Below, in pieces: positions 42,974-54,243 of a DNA stretch of 64,000 nucleotides. This DNA is from Xylanimonas cellulosilytica DSM 15894 (GTDB lineage: Bacteria; Actinomycetota; Actinomycetes; Actinomycetales; Cellulomonadaceae): assembly GCF_000024965.1 (NCBI RefSeq), contig NC_013530.1:930001-994000 (forward strand), read 5' to 3'. Position numbers and translations under genes: made by a program. The notes under the pieces were generated by a model, which saw nothing but the letters and a program-made list of their open reading frames with translations, made no database searches and was not told the DNA's origin. The number at the start of each line of letters is the position of its first letter. Within the stretch, counting starts at the first letter, position 1.

Positions 42974-43752
42974 GAGGTCACCTTCTCACGCGCGGGGGCG
43001 GCGACGGCGAGCCCGGCCGGAAGCAGCCCAGGCAGCGACTCGCGCAGGGCGTCGAGGCGGTGCCTGCGGGCCTGGCCGGACAGCCGCTCGGCGGGGGCGG
43101 TGATGCTCACGGCGGCGACCGGTCGCCCCTCGCGCAGGACGGCGACCGCCACGCAGCTGATACCGGGCTCGTTCTCCTCGTTCTCCTCGCCGTAGCCGCG
43201 CTCGCGGGCGGCGTCGACGGCGCGGCGCAGGGCGCGGGGGTCGGCGTCGTCGCCCGCGAGCCGCGCGAGGGCGGCGTCGTCGAGCAGGGTGCCGGCGGCC
43301 TCGGCGGCGGCGAGCCAGGCGCGGCCCAGCGCCGTCGTCGCGGCGGGGCGGTGCCGGCCGACGGCGGACCACACGCGCACGGCGCGCTGCGGCTCCACCT
43401 TGTCGAGGTAGACGATCTCGCGCCCGGCCAGGGCGCCGAGGTGCACGAGTTCGTCGACCTGCGCGGACAGCGCCTCCAGGGCGGGGCGCAGCAGGTCGGG
43501 CAGGTTCTCCTCGCGCAGGAACGTGCCGCCGAGCACGAGCGCGGCAGCGCCGAGGCGGTAGGAGCCGTCGGGCGTCTGCTCGGCGTAGCCGCGGTGGCGC
43601 AGCGCCGCCAGGGTGCGGTGCAGGGTGGCCTTGTGGACGCCGACGTCGGCGGCGAGCTCGGCGAGCGGGGCACCGCCCGCACCGGCCCGCGCGAGCGCGT
43701 CGAGCGCGAGGAGCGCCTTGTCGACGGCGCCGATCGGACTGGGGTCGGCCAC
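42970..43752 (-). CDS. IclR-family regulator, probable KDG/KDPG pathway control
   Basis: A 260-residue IclR-type regulator. The winged helix (about residues 8-70) contains LAELAADVGVHKATLHRTLAAL. The effector domain has GREIVYLDKVE (about 110-120) and RAVRVWSAVGRHRPAATTALGRAWLA (about 123-148). The GTG at 43752 follows GGAAGGA. It is divergent from the aldolase and kinase genes across 81 bases, so it probably represses them and responds to KDG or a uronate; this is inferred from position. Confidence 0.83.
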   Translation of the reverse strand: MADPSPIGAVDKALLALDALARAGAGGAPLAELAADVGVHKATLHRTLAALRHRGYAEQTPDGSYRLGAAALVLGGTFLREENLPDLLRPALEALSAQVDELVHLGALAGREIVYLDKVEPQRAVRVWSAVGRHRPAATTALGRAWLAAAEAAGTLLDDAALARLAGDDADPRALRRAVDAARERGYGEENEENEPGISCVAVAVLREGRPVAAVSITAPAERLSGQARRHRLDALRESLPGLLPAGLAVAAPAREKVTS

Positions 43753-43796
43753 GGGGGCATCCTTCCGGTAGCGTTCGTTGCGCACCATACAACATG

Positions 43797-43815
43797 CGTT
43801 TGCTATCACGAAACG
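43797..43815. promoter_or_regulatory. Possible IclR operator
   Basis: CGTTT and AAACG, nine bases apart (CGTTTGCTATCACGAAACG), form a palindrome between the divergent regulator and aldolase genes. It lies 19 bases before the aldolase start. Support is symmetry and place only. Confidence 0.4.
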
Positions 43816-43833
43816 CCCGAAGAAGGAGCACCG

Positions 43834-44484
43834 ATGGTCCTCGACCGGATCGCCGCCGCCCGCATCGTCCCCGTCGTCGTCGTCGACGGCGCGGACGAGG
43901 GCGCCCGCCTCGCCGACGCCCTGGTGGCAGGCGGCCTGCCCATCGCCGAGATCACCCTGCGCATGCCGCGCGCGCTCGAGGCGATCCGCGCCGTCGTCGC
44001 CGAGCAGCCCGACGTGCTCGTCGGCGCCGGCACCGTCGTCACCGTCGACCAGGTCGACCAGGTCGTGGAGGCCGGGGCGAAGTTCCTCGTGTCGCCCGGC
44101 ACGTACGAGCCCGTCATCGCCCGCGCCCAGGAGCTCGGCGTGCCGATCCTGCCCGGCGTCGCGACGGCGTCCGACGTCATGCGGGCCGTCAACCTCGGGC
44201 TCGACGTCGTCAAGCTGTTCCCCGCCTCCGTCGCCGGCGGCCCCGCGGCCATCAAGGCCCTGAGCGCGCCGTTCCCGGGCCTGCGCTTCATGCCCACCGG
44301 CGGCGTCAACGCCACCAACCTGCACGACTACCTCGACCTGCCGGCCGTCATCGCCGCCGGCGGATCCTGGATGGTCGAGCGCCCGCTCGTCACCGCCGGC
44401 GACTGGGCCGAGATCACCCGCCGCACCGCCGAGGCCGTCGCCCTCGCCGCCCCCCGGTCCGCCACCGAGTCCCCGGAGAACTGA
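43834..44484 (+). CDS. eda: KDPG/KHG aldolase
   Basis: A 216-residue class I aldolase that splits 2-keto-3-deoxy-6-phosphogluconate into pyruvate and glyceraldehyde-3-phosphate. Glu39 (AEITLRMP) and the Schiff-base Lys127 (VVKLFPAS) are in place, as is the FMPTGGV phosphate-binding segment. The ATG follows AGAAGGAG. The kinase gene starts on its last base (TGATG), so the two are coupled. Confidence 0.92.
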   Translation: MVLDRIAAARIVPVVVVDGADEGARLADALVAGGLPIAEITLRMPRALEAIRAVVAEQPDVLVGAGTVVTVDQVDQVVEAGAKFLVSPGTYEPVIARAQELGVPILPGVATASDVMRAVNLGLDVVKLFPASVAGGPAAIKALSAPFPGLRFMPTGGVNATNLHDYLDLPAVIAAGGSWMVERPLVTAGDWAEITRRTAEAVALAAPRSATESPEN

Positions 44485-45587
44485 TGAGCACGTCCATCAC
44501 CACCCGCCCCGCCGCCGACTGCCGCTACGACGTCGTCTCCCTCGGCGAGGTCATGCTGCGCCTCGACCCGGGTGACCGCCGCATCCGCACCACCCGCACC
44601 TTCGACGTGTGGGAGGGCGGCGGCGAGTACAACGTGGCCCGTGGCCTGCGCCGCGCGTTCGGCCAGCGCGCCGCCGTCGTCACCGCGCTCGCGGACAACG
44701 AGGTCGGCCGCCTGGTCGAGGACTTCATCCTCACCGGCGGCGTCGACACGCAGTACATCCAGTGGAAGGACTACGACGGCATCGGGCGCACCACGCGCAA
44801 CGGCCTGAACTTCACCGAGCGCGGCTTCGGCGTGCGCGGCGCCGTCGGCCTCTCGGACCGCGGCAACACCGCCGTCTCGCAGATGAAGCCGGGCGAGTTC
44901 GACTGGGACGGCCTGTTCGCCCAGGGCGTGCGCTGGTTCCACACGGGCGGCATCTTCGCCGCGCTGTCGGAGTCGACCGCCGACGTCGCCGAGGAGGCCA
45001 TGACGGCCGCGCGCAAGCACGGAACCGTCATCTCCTACGACCTCAACTACCGCCCGTCGCTGTGGAAGGGCATCGGCGGCGAGGCCCGCGCGCAGGAGGT
45101 CAACAAGCGTCTCGCTTCGCTCGTCGACGTCATGATCGGCAACGAGGAGGACTTCACGGCCTCGCTCGGCTTCGAGATCGAGGGCGTGGACGAGAACCTC
45201 ACCGACCTGGACACCTCCGCGTTCCGCGCGATGATCGAGCAGGCGTCGGCCGCCTACCCGAACTTCCAGGCCATCGGCACCACGCTGCGCGGCGTCAAGA
45301 CGGCCACGGTCAACGACTGGGGCGCCATCGCCTGGTCGCGGGCCGAGGGCTTCGCCGAGGCGACCCACCGCCCCGCCATGGAGATCTACGACCGCGTCGG
45401 CGGCGGCGACTCCTTCGCGTCCGGCCTGGCGTACGGCCTCATGGAGCTCGACACCCTCCAGCAGGCCGTCGAGTACGGCGCCGCCCACGCGGCCATCGCC
45501 ATGACGACCCCGGGGGACACGACGACGGCGACGCTCGCCGAGGTCAAGAAGCTCGCGGGCGGCGGCTCGGCGCGCGTCCAGCGCTGA
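44484..45587 (+). CDS. kdgK: 2-keto-3-deoxygluconate kinase (PfkB family)
   Basis: A 367-residue PfkB-type sugar kinase. The N-terminal VVSLGEVMLRLDPGD (about residues 17-31), the glycine pair motif GGGEYNVARGL and the C-terminal YDRVGGGDSFASGLAYGL with the catalytic Asp (about residue 305) are present. Paired with the aldolase it converts KDG to KDPG and then to pyruvate and triose phosphate, the shared end of hexuronate catabolism. The uronate isomerase or dehydrogenase genes are not in the window. A long hairpin follows. Confidence 0.87.
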   Translation: MSTSITTRPAADCRYDVVSLGEVMLRLDPGDRRIRTTRTFDVWEGGGEYNVARGLRRAFGQRAAVVTALADNEVGRLVEDFILTGGVDTQYIQWKDYDGIGRTTRNGLNFTERGFGVRGAVGLSDRGNTAVSQMKPGEFDWDGLFAQGVRWFHTGGIFAALSESTADVAEEAMTAARKHGTVISYDLNYRPSLWKGIGGEARAQEVNKRLASLVDVMIGNEEDFTASLGFEIEGVDENLTDLDTSAFRAMIEQASAAYPNFQAIGTTLRGVKTATVNDWGAIAWSRAEGFAEATHRPAMEIYDRVGGGDSFASGLAYGLMELDTLQQAVEYGAAHAAIAMTTPGDTTTATLAEVKKLAGGGSARVQR

Positions 45588-45593
45588 CCCCAC

Positions 45594-45656
45594 CTTTGAA
45601 CGTACGCCCCACTGTCGTTCTGGCCGCCGGAACGACAGTGGGGCGTACGTTCAAAG
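45594..45656. repeat. Long hairpin repeat, copy 1
   Basis: A perfect 27-base stem (arms 45594-45620 and 45630-45656) with a 9-base loop. The arm begins CTTTGAACGTACGCCCCACT. It follows the kinase stop by seven bases and probably acts as its terminator. Two close relatives lie at 60459 and 61050. Confidence 0.88.
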
Positions 45657-45678
45657 GCAGGCGGGTAGGGTCGCGGCC

Positions 45679-46659
45679 GTGCGGCGCGTCCTGAAGACCT
45701 GGGTGGACCCCTTCATCGTCGCGCTCGTCGGCGTGCTCGTCGTCGGCCTGGTCGTGCCCTTCGGCCCCGGCGTGCTGCACGGCCTCGACGTCGCGGCCGA
45801 CGTCGCCGTCGTGCTCCTGTTCCTGCTCTACGGCGCCCGCCTGCCCGTGCGCGAGGTGCTCGCCGGGCTGAAGCACTGGCGGCTGCAGTCGTCGATCCTG
45901 GTCACGACGTTCGTGCTGTTCCCCGCACTAGGCCTGATGGCGCGCGAGGTCGCCGGCCCCTGGCTCGGCACCGGTCTGGCGCTCGGCGTGCTCTACGTCT
46001 GCCTGCTGCCGTCGACCGTCCAGTCGTCGGTGGCGATGGTGTCCATCGCGCGCGGCAACGTCGCGGGCGCGATCTGCGGCGCCACGGTCTCCAACGTGCT
46101 CGGCATGCTGGTCACCCCGCTGCTCGTGCTGTGGCTGATGCACGACGTCGTCGCCGGCGCCGCGGGTGCGGCCTCGGTCGGGCTCGGCCGCCTCGGCAAC
46201 GTGCTCCTGACGCTCCTGCTGCCGTTCGTCGTCGGGCAGGTGGCGCAGCACTGGGTGGGTGGCTGGGTGCGGGCGCACCGACCCCTGACCCTCGCCGTGG
46301 ACCGCGGCACCATCCTGCTCGTGGTGCTCGGCGCAGTGTCGAGCGCGACCGCCGCCGGCACCTGGGCGGGGCTGTCGCCGTGGGCGCTGGTGGCGCTCGT
46401 GGGCGTGTGCGCGGTGGTGCTCGCCGTCGTCCTCGCCGTGACCTGGTGGGGCGGCCGGGCGGGGGGCCTGGCGGTCGAGGACCGCATCGCGCTGCTGCAC
46501 TGCGGGTCCACGAAGTCGCTGGCCACCGGCCTGCCGATGGCGGGCGTCCTCCTGCCCGCCGCGGTCCTGGGCTCCGTGGTCGTGCCCGTCGTCGTGTTCC
46601 ACCAGCTCGAGCTCATGGTGTGCTCCGTCCTGGCGCGTCGTCAGGCGCTGCGCGACTGA
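45679..46659 (+). CDS. Bile acid:sodium symporter-like transporter (YfeH type)
   Basis: A 326-residue membrane protein with about nine or ten helices. It begins DPFIVALVGVLVVGLVVPFGPG. It has the family segments LYVCLLPSTVQSSVAMVSIARGNVAGAI (about residues 112-139), NVLGMLVTPLLV (about 147-158) and CGSTKSLATGLPMAGVLLP (about 275-293). This is the YfeH/SBF-like_CPA branch rather than true bile-acid importers; substrate unknown. GTG start just after the hairpin. Confidence 0.83.
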   Translation: MRRVLKTWVDPFIVALVGVLVVGLVVPFGPGVLHGLDVAADVAVVLLFLLYGARLPVREVLAGLKHWRLQSSILVTTFVLFPALGLMAREVAGPWLGTGLALGVLYVCLLPSTVQSSVAMVSIARGNVAGAICGATVSNVLGMLVTPLLVLWLMHDVVAGAAGAASVGLGRLGNVLLTLLLPFVVGQVAQHWVGGWVRAHRPLTLAVDRGTILLVVLGAVSSATAAGTWAGLSPWALVALVGVCAVVLAVVLAVTWWGGRAGGLAVEDRIALLHCGSTKSLATGLPMAGVLLPAAVLGSVVVPVVVFHQLELMVCSVLARRQALRD

Positions 46660-46733
46660 CGACGTCGCTACACTCCTTCGGCGGCACCACCCGGCACCTC
46701 GACGACGACGACGACGACGAACGAAGGCGAACC

Positions 46734-48808
46734 ATGCTGACGGACACCCTGGGCTACGGCGGCGACTACAACCCCGAGCAGTGGGACGAGGCGACGCTCG
46801 AGCAGGACGTCGAGCTCATGGGCGAGGCCGGGGTGACCGTGGTCAGCCTGGGCATCTTCTCGTGGGCGCTCCTGGAGCCGGAGCCGGGCAGGTTCGAGCT
46901 CGGGTGGCTGCGGGCGATCGTGGACCGTCTGCACGCGGCGGGGATCGGCGTCGACCTGGCGACGGCGACGGCGTCGCCACCCGCGTGGCTGGGCCGCCTC
47001 TTCCCCGAGACGCTGCCGGTGACCGCGGAGGGCACGGTGCTGCGCTGGGGGTCGCGGCAGGCGTACAACCCGTCGTCGCAGGTGTTCCGGGACCGGGTGG
47101 CGGCGCTGGTCGAGGCCCTGGCCGCGGAGTTCGCCCACCACCCGGCACTGCGGGCGTGGCACGTCGGCAACGAGTACGCCTGCCACGTCCGCGAGAGCTT
47201 CGACGCCGAGACGGCCGAGCGGTTCCGCGGCTGGCTGCGCGCCCGGTACGGCACGCTCGACGCGCTCAACGAGGCGTGGGGGACGGCGTTCTGGTCCCAG
47301 CAGATCGGCGAGTGGGTGGAGGCGATCCCACCCGGGCCGACGCCGACGCTCGCGAACCCCACCGGCTCGCCGACTGGAAGGAGTTCTGCTCGGACGTGCT
47401 GCTCGAGCTCTACCTGCTCGAGAAGGAGATCCTGAACCGGGCCAACCCGGCCGTCCCGGTGACCACCAACTTCATGGGCGTGTACGAGCCGCTCGACTAC
47501 TGGAAGTGGGCCCGGCACGTCGACTTCGTCAGCAACGACACCTACCCGGACCCGGCCGACCCGCGCGGTGCGCGCACGTACGCGCTGGACGCGGACCTGA
47601 TGAGGTCGCTGGGCCGTGGCGCGCCGTTCGTCCAGATGGAGCAGGCGCCGAACGCGGTGCAGTGGCGTGAGCGGAACGCTGCCAAGCGTCCCGGCCAGTA
47701 CGCGCTGTGGTCGCTGCAGACCGTCGCCCGCGGCGCGGACGCGATCCTCAACTTCCAGTGGCGCCAGTCGAAGGCCGGGGCCGAGACGTGGCACTCGGGC
47801 ATGGTGCCGCACGCGGGTCGCGAGACCCGTACCTGGCGGGACGTCGTCGGGCTCGGGGAGGAGCTGTCCCGGCTCGGCGCCGTGCGGGGCGCCCGCTCCA
47901 CCGCGCAGGTCGCCCTGCTGTGGGACTGGCGCAACCACTGGACGCAGGAGGCGGCGGTGGGCCCGGTCGCCGACAAGACCGCGCTGCGTGGCCTGCGCGA
48001 CTGGCACGGCGCCCTGTTCGAGCGGGGGCACGTCGTCGACATCGCCCACCCCGACGACGACCTGACCGGGTACCGCGTCGTCGTCGTCCCGTCGCTCTTC
48101 CGGGTGACCGAGACGGCCGCGGCCCGGCTGCGTGAAGCGGTCGCCGCCGGGGTGCACGTGGTGGTCACCTACCTGACCGGGTACGTCGACGACGCCGGGC
48201 ACGCCGTCCAGGGCGGGTACCTGCGCGCCCTCGCGGACGTGCTGGGCGTGCGCGTGCTCGAGTTCGCACCGTTCGGCGCCCGCCCCGACCTGCCCGGGTC
48301 GGGCGACCCGCTCGACCCGCGCGTCGACCAGGTCTCGGCCGCCGTCGGCGCGCCCGCCGCGGACGGTGACGTCGCCCTGGTCGACGACGACGGCGCCGAC
48401 TGGCCCGGTGTCGCGCGCGAGTGGGCCGACGACCTCGCCGTCGACGACGAGCGCGTGCGCGTCGTGGCACGCCTCGCCTCGGGCGACCTCGCCGGCAGCC
48501 CGGCCGTGACCGTCCGTCCCGGTGACGACGGCGCTGGCGACGCCTGGTACGTGGCCACCAACCTCGACCCGCGCGGCCGTGACACCGTGCTGGCCCAGGT
48601 CCTCGCCGCAGCCGGCGTCCCCGAGCACGACCTGCCGCCCGGCGTCACGCGCACCCGGCGCGGACCGGTCACGTTCCTGCTCAACCACGGTGATGCGCCC
48701 GCCGTCGTCGCCGGGGTGAGCGGGCGGCGTCAGGACACCGGCGAGGAGCTCGACGGCGCCGACGTCGTCGTCGGGCCGCGCGGCAGCGTGCTGGTGGCGG
48801 ACCGGTAG
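46734..48808 (+). pseudogene. GH42 beta-galactosidase with a -1 frameshift
   Basis: The gene would code for about 691 residues. The first part, from ATG 46734, has the GH42 start LGYGGDYNPEQWDEATLEQDV and the acid/base Glu147 in WHVGNEYACH. The second part carries the nucleophile Glu in FVQMEQAPNAVQW, a trimerisation-like domain and a C-terminal beta domain to 48808. They are in different frames. At about 47361-47364 the sequence ACCGG should read ACCCGG to continue PNPTRLADWKEF, so one C is missing near codon 210. As written the protein stops at 47435 after 233 residues of its own frame. It is either a recent mutation or a sequencing error. RBS GAAGGCG. Confidence 0.85.
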
Positions 48809-48815
48809 CCGGCGC

Positions 48816-48856
48816 GGGGCGCGACCGGCCCCGGCCGTCAGACCGGTCGCGGCCCC
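48816..48856. terminator. GC-rich hairpin between GH42 and sufE
   Basis: GGGGCGCGACCGG (48816-48828) pairs with CCGGTCGCGGCCCC (48843-48856) with one bulged base. It lies between convergent genes. Confidence 0.6.
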
Positions 48857-48884
48857 GGGCGTCAGGCCCGGTCGTGCCCTGCCG

Positions 48885-49331
48885 TCAGGCGCGCGACGCG
48901 AGCTGTTCGCGGACCTGCCGCTTGGCCCGCGTCAGCATGCCCGTCATGCCGTTCAGGCGCAGCGGGCTGACGGCCCGGTTCAGGCCGATCGTCATCGCGT
49001 AGTCGTCCGGCACGTCGAGCACCTGCTGCGGCGTCAGGCCCGTGAGGCCCTGCGCGAGGATCGACGCGAAGCCGCGCGTCGTCGGGGCCTCCTGGGGGGC
49101 CGTGGCGTAGAAGTGCACGCCGTCGTCCTCGATCTCGGCGAAGGCGCGCACGGGGGACTGGCACTCCTCGACCTTCTCGAGCAGGGCGGGCGCGGCAGCG
49201 TAGCGCGCGGGGAGCTCGGGCAGCTCGCCGGCGAACTCCAGCAGGAGCTGGAGGCGGTCCCGCTCACCGAGCTCGAGGAAGCCCTCGCGGATCTCGGCGA
49301 GGGCGGCGGGCAGCAGGGCAGGTTCGGTCAT
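48885..49331 (-). CDS. sufE: SufE family Fe-S assembly / sulfur acceptor
   Basis: A 148-residue SufE-like protein. Cys57 in EECQSPV is the persulfide-accepting cysteine, with ARYAAAPAL before it and [24 protein letters not shown] at the C-terminus, all typical of actinobacterial SufE. It takes sulfur from a cysteine desulfurase. It follows the sulfurtransferase gene on the same strand, with a repeat hairpin in the 93-base gap. Confidence 0.88.
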   Translation of the reverse strand: MTEPALLPAALAEIREGFLELGERDRLQLLLEFAGELPELPARYAAAPALLEKVEECQSPVRAFAEIEDDGVHFYATAPQEAPTTRGFASILAQGLTGLTPQQVLDVPDDYAMTIGLNRAVSPLRLNGMTGMLTRAKRQVREQLASRA

Positions 49332-49363
49332 GCGTCCATTCTCCCGCGGGATGGATTGCTGGG

Positions 49364-49416
49364 GGTTTCGACAGGCTCAACCGCCGGGTGTCCTGGTGGT
49401 CGAGCCTGTCGAAACC
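49364..49416. repeat. Inverted pair of GGTGGTTGAGCCTGTC repeats
   Basis: A minus copy (49364-49382, GGTTTCGACAGGCTCAACC) faces a plus copy with TCGAG in place of TTGAG (49395-49416), a hairpin between the sulfurtransferase and sufE. Confidence 0.85.
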
Positions 49417-49424
49417 TGCCGGTG

Positions 49425-50342
<918 letters not shown>

Positions 50343-50429
50343 GGGATCTCCTGCGGTGCGAGGTGGTCATGGGTGGAACCCCAGGGCGGCCTCCGTCGGT
50401 CGCCCAAGAGCTACGCAACCACGTTGTCA

Positions 50430-50452
50430 ACCAGATCCGTCCGGAATCTGGT
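50430..50452. promoter_or_regulatory. Inverted repeat ACCAGAT-N9-ATCTGGT
   Basis: A perfect 7-base palindrome with a 9-base spacer lies in the 243-base divergent region between sseA and the aldehyde dehydrogenase. It is a possible operator. Nothing else clear was seen in that region. Confidence 0.35.
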
Positions 50453-50585
50453 CGCCGTCTTGCGATGCGGACAGCTTTGGCCGCCGGGCGGCTCCCATAC
50501 CCCCTGGCCCGCGGAGGGTTCGTCGCATAGCGTGACGATCATCGGCACGACGGCGTGCCGGTACCGCTGCAGAGAGGCAGGAAGC

Positions 50586-52109
<1,524 letters not shown>

Positions 52110-52121
52110 TCGGCACCGGTG

Positions 52122-52514
52122 ATGGGTGAGCCTGCCTCGACGCCGGCCCGTGTCGCCGTGACCGGGCCCGCAGCCGCGCTCCTCGCGCGGCTGCGGGCGC
52201 GGCACGGGGAGCTGATGTTCCACCAGTCCGGAGGATGCTGCGACGGGTCCAGCCCGATGTGCTACCCGCAGGGCGACTTCCTGACGGGCGACGCGGACGT
52301 GCACCTCGGCGACCTGGCGGTCGAGGACTTCACGGTGCCCGTCTGGATGGGCCGTGCGCAGTTCGAGTACTGGAAGCACACGCACCTGACGATCGACGTC
52401 GTGCCCGGTCGCGGCGCCGGGTTCAGCGTCGAGGCGCCCGAGGGCGTGCGCTTCCTCATCCGCTCGCGCCTGTTCACCGACGACGAGTGGGAGGTGCTGG
52501 CGGCGCGGGAGTGA
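52122..52514 (+). CDS. DUF779 protein, aldehyde dehydrogenase partner
   Basis: A 130-residue protein with the DUF779 pattern LMFHQSGGCCDGSSPMCYP (about residues 32-50), FDLGDADVHLG-like and FEYWKHTHLTIDVVPGRGAGFSVEAPEG. Family genes are almost always next to aldehyde dehydrogenases, as here (12-base gap). The conserved cysteines may bind metal; role unproven. A GTG three bases earlier is an alternative start. Confidence 0.88.
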   Translation: MGEPASTPARVAVTGPAAALLARLRARHGELMFHQSGGCCDGSSPMCYPQGDFLTGDADVHLGDLAVEDFTVPVWMGRAQFEYWKHTHLTIDVVPGRGAGFSVEAPEGVRFLIRSRLFTDDEWEVLAARE

Positions 52515-52533
52515 CCGGGCGCGGTCGGTCCTG

Positions 52534-52932
52534 TCAGGTCGCGGGTGGCAACGCGGCCGCGTTCGCCGTCGTCCACTCGGCGAACCGGCCGACCGCCACC
52601 ACGAGCGCGAGGACCAGCAGCACGATGTTGACGCCGAGCTGCTGCGTCTCGCCGCGCCGGGTGTGCACGAGGATCGCGAGGAGCTGGAGCAGCGCCAGGC
52701 AGGCGGCGGCCGTCGGCGTCAGCCAGACGTGCTCGCCCGTGGCCTGAGGAAGGATCAGGCCGAGCGCTCCGGCGATCTCGCACAGCCCGATGAACCGCAC
52801 GACGACGCCGGGGAAGGCCTCGACCCACGGCATCCGCTGCTCGAGGGCCTTGCCGCGCAGCAGCTTGACGCAGCCGACGGTGAAGTAGACGGCGGCGAGC
52901 AGACCCGCGATGACCCAGAGCGCGATGTTCAT
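52534..52932 (-). CDS. DoxX-like membrane protein
   Basis: A 132-residue protein with four helices. The DoxX family shape is seen in ALWVIAGLLAAVYFTVGCVKLLRG (about residues 4-27), VVVRFIGLCEIAGALGLILPQ (about 43-63) and two further helices. It may belong to the quinol/thiol-oxidising DoxX group, but many such small proteins have no known role. Confidence 0.82.
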   Translation of the reverse strand: MNIALWVIAGLLAAVYFTVGCVKLLRGKALEQRMPWVEAFPGVVVRFIGLCEIAGALGLILPQATGEHVWLTPTAAACLALLQLLAILVHTRRGETQQLGVNIVLLVLALVVAVGRFAEWTTANAAALPPAT

Positions 52933-53073
52933 GCGCCTTCCTCTCCCCGTGGCGGGCCGGGCGGCGTCGTCCGGCCGATCCGCAAACTAGCGTCCCGGGG
53001 GCGTGGGCGGAACACCCCGCGCGGCGCGTCGCCCGCAGCGCCCGAGATTCGCCCGCGACACCGGGCGTCCCGG

Positions 53074-54078
53074 CTACGCCCGCGGCGGCGCCGTCGTGCC
53101 CCGCACCACCAGCTCGGTGGGGATCACCACCCGCTCGGTGCCGAGCCGGGTGCGCGTGCGGAACTGCTCGAGCACGAGCCGCACCAGCTCCCGGCCGATG
53201 GTGTGGAAGTCCTGCCGCACCGTGGTCAGCGGCGGCCAGGTGTACTCGCCGATCCGGATGCCGTCGAAGCCGACGACGCTGACGTCGTCGGGCACCCGAA
53301 GGCCGCGCTCGTGCAGGGCGCGGATCAGCCCGACGGCCATCTCGTCGTTCGCGGCGTAGACGGCGGTGACGTCGTCGGGCAGGTCGCGGCCGCGGGCATA
53401 GCCCGATGCCGCGGTCCAGTCGCCGCGCCACGGTGCGGGCGGGCGCACGCCCGCCTCCTCCAGGGTGCGGGCCCAGGCCGCGGCGCGTGCGGCCGCCGGC
53501 TCGGAGTCAGTGGGCCCGGCCAGGTGGTGCACGGTGCGGTGGCCGAGGCTCAGCAGGTGCTGCACGGCGACCTGCGTCCCGGCCACCTGGTCGGCGACGA
53601 CGGCGGGGTGGCGGCCCACCAGCCGGGAGTCGGAGACGACGACGGCGAGGCCGGCCGGCAGCACCAGCGACTCGGGGGTGGCGGTCTCGGCGCGGATGAT
53701 CACGAGCCCGTCGACGGCCAGATGCGTGAGGCGCTGCGCCGCGCCCTGCCAGTCGTCGTCGGTGCGGCCGACGTCGACGATGGTGACGGCGTAGTCCTGC
53801 GCCCGGGCGGCCTCGATGACGCCCTCGGTGGTCAGGGCCTCGCCGGTGCGCTCGAAGCGGTGGGCGAGCAGCCCGATGGTGCCGAACGCCCCGTTGCGCA
53901 GCGCGCGGGCGGCGTGGTTGGGGGCGTAGCCGAGCTGGTCCATCGCGGTGAGCACCTTGGCGCGGGTGTCGGCGCGCACGTTCTCGGCACCGGTGGACAC
54001 GCGCGAGACCGTCTGGGCGGAGACGCCGGCGAGGCGCGCGACGTCCTCGATGGAGGGTCCGCGGCGAGTGCTGGCCAT
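53074..54078 (-). CDS. LacI-family repressor of the beta-galactoside locus
   Basis: A 334-residue LacI-type repressor. The helix-turn-helix is SIEDVARLAGVSAQTVSRVSTG (about residues 9-30). The effector domain has LGHRTVHHLAGP (about 180-191) and ends VIPTELVVRGTT. The ATG at 54078 keeps the family N-terminus; the long frame upstream crosses the ABC gene and is a shadow. It is divergent from the importer and lacZ genes, with an operator in front of each side. Confidence 0.87.
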   Translation of the reverse strand: MASTRRGPSIEDVARLAGVSAQTVSRVSTGAENVRADTRAKVLTAMDQLGYAPNHAARALRNGAFGTIGLLAHRFERTGEALTTEGVIEAARAQDYAVTIVDVGRTDDDWQGAAQRLTHLAVDGLVIIRAETATPESLVLPAGLAVVVSDSRLVGRHPAVVADQVAGTQVAVQHLLSLGHRTVHHLAGPTDSEPAAARAAAWARTLEEAGVRPPAPWRGDWTAASGYARGRDLPDDVTAVYAANDEMAVGLIRALHERGLRVPDDVSVVGFDGIRIGEYTWPPLTTVRQDFHTIGRELVRLVLEQFRTRTRLGTERVVIPTELVVRGTTAPPRA

Positions 54079-54099
54079 GGCCGGGATGCTACTCCGCGA

Positions 54100-54113
54100 T
54101 GGCAACGTCACCA
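54100..54113. promoter_or_regulatory. ACGT-centred LacI operator C1
   Basis: TGGCAACGTCACCA, a palindrome centred on ACGT, lies 22 bases upstream of the repressor start and suggests autoregulation. Confidence 0.65.
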
Positions 54114-54152
54114 TCCCCTCCCCATCGTGACCGTACCGTGACGTCCGAGCCG

Positions 54153-54193
54153 TTGACAGCCGTGGTGCGACGCGGCGTATGTTCACGTCAACA
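54153..54193 (+). promoter_or_regulatory. Promoter and operator C2 of the beta-galactoside operon
   Basis: TTGACA (54153-54158) and TATGTT (54178-54183) are 19 bases apart. The palindrome TGTTCACGTCAACA (54180-54193) overlaps the -10 box, a classic repressor position. Confidence 0.68.
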
Positions 54194-54243
54194 TGTGGGC
54201 GGCCGGCACGACCGCCCGCGACCGGACGAAGGAGTTCGAGACG

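Noticed and set aside
46734-48808. Programmed frameshift in the GH42 gene
   Set aside because: No slippery heptamer or stimulatory structure is evident; a missing base in a C-rich stretch is simpler.
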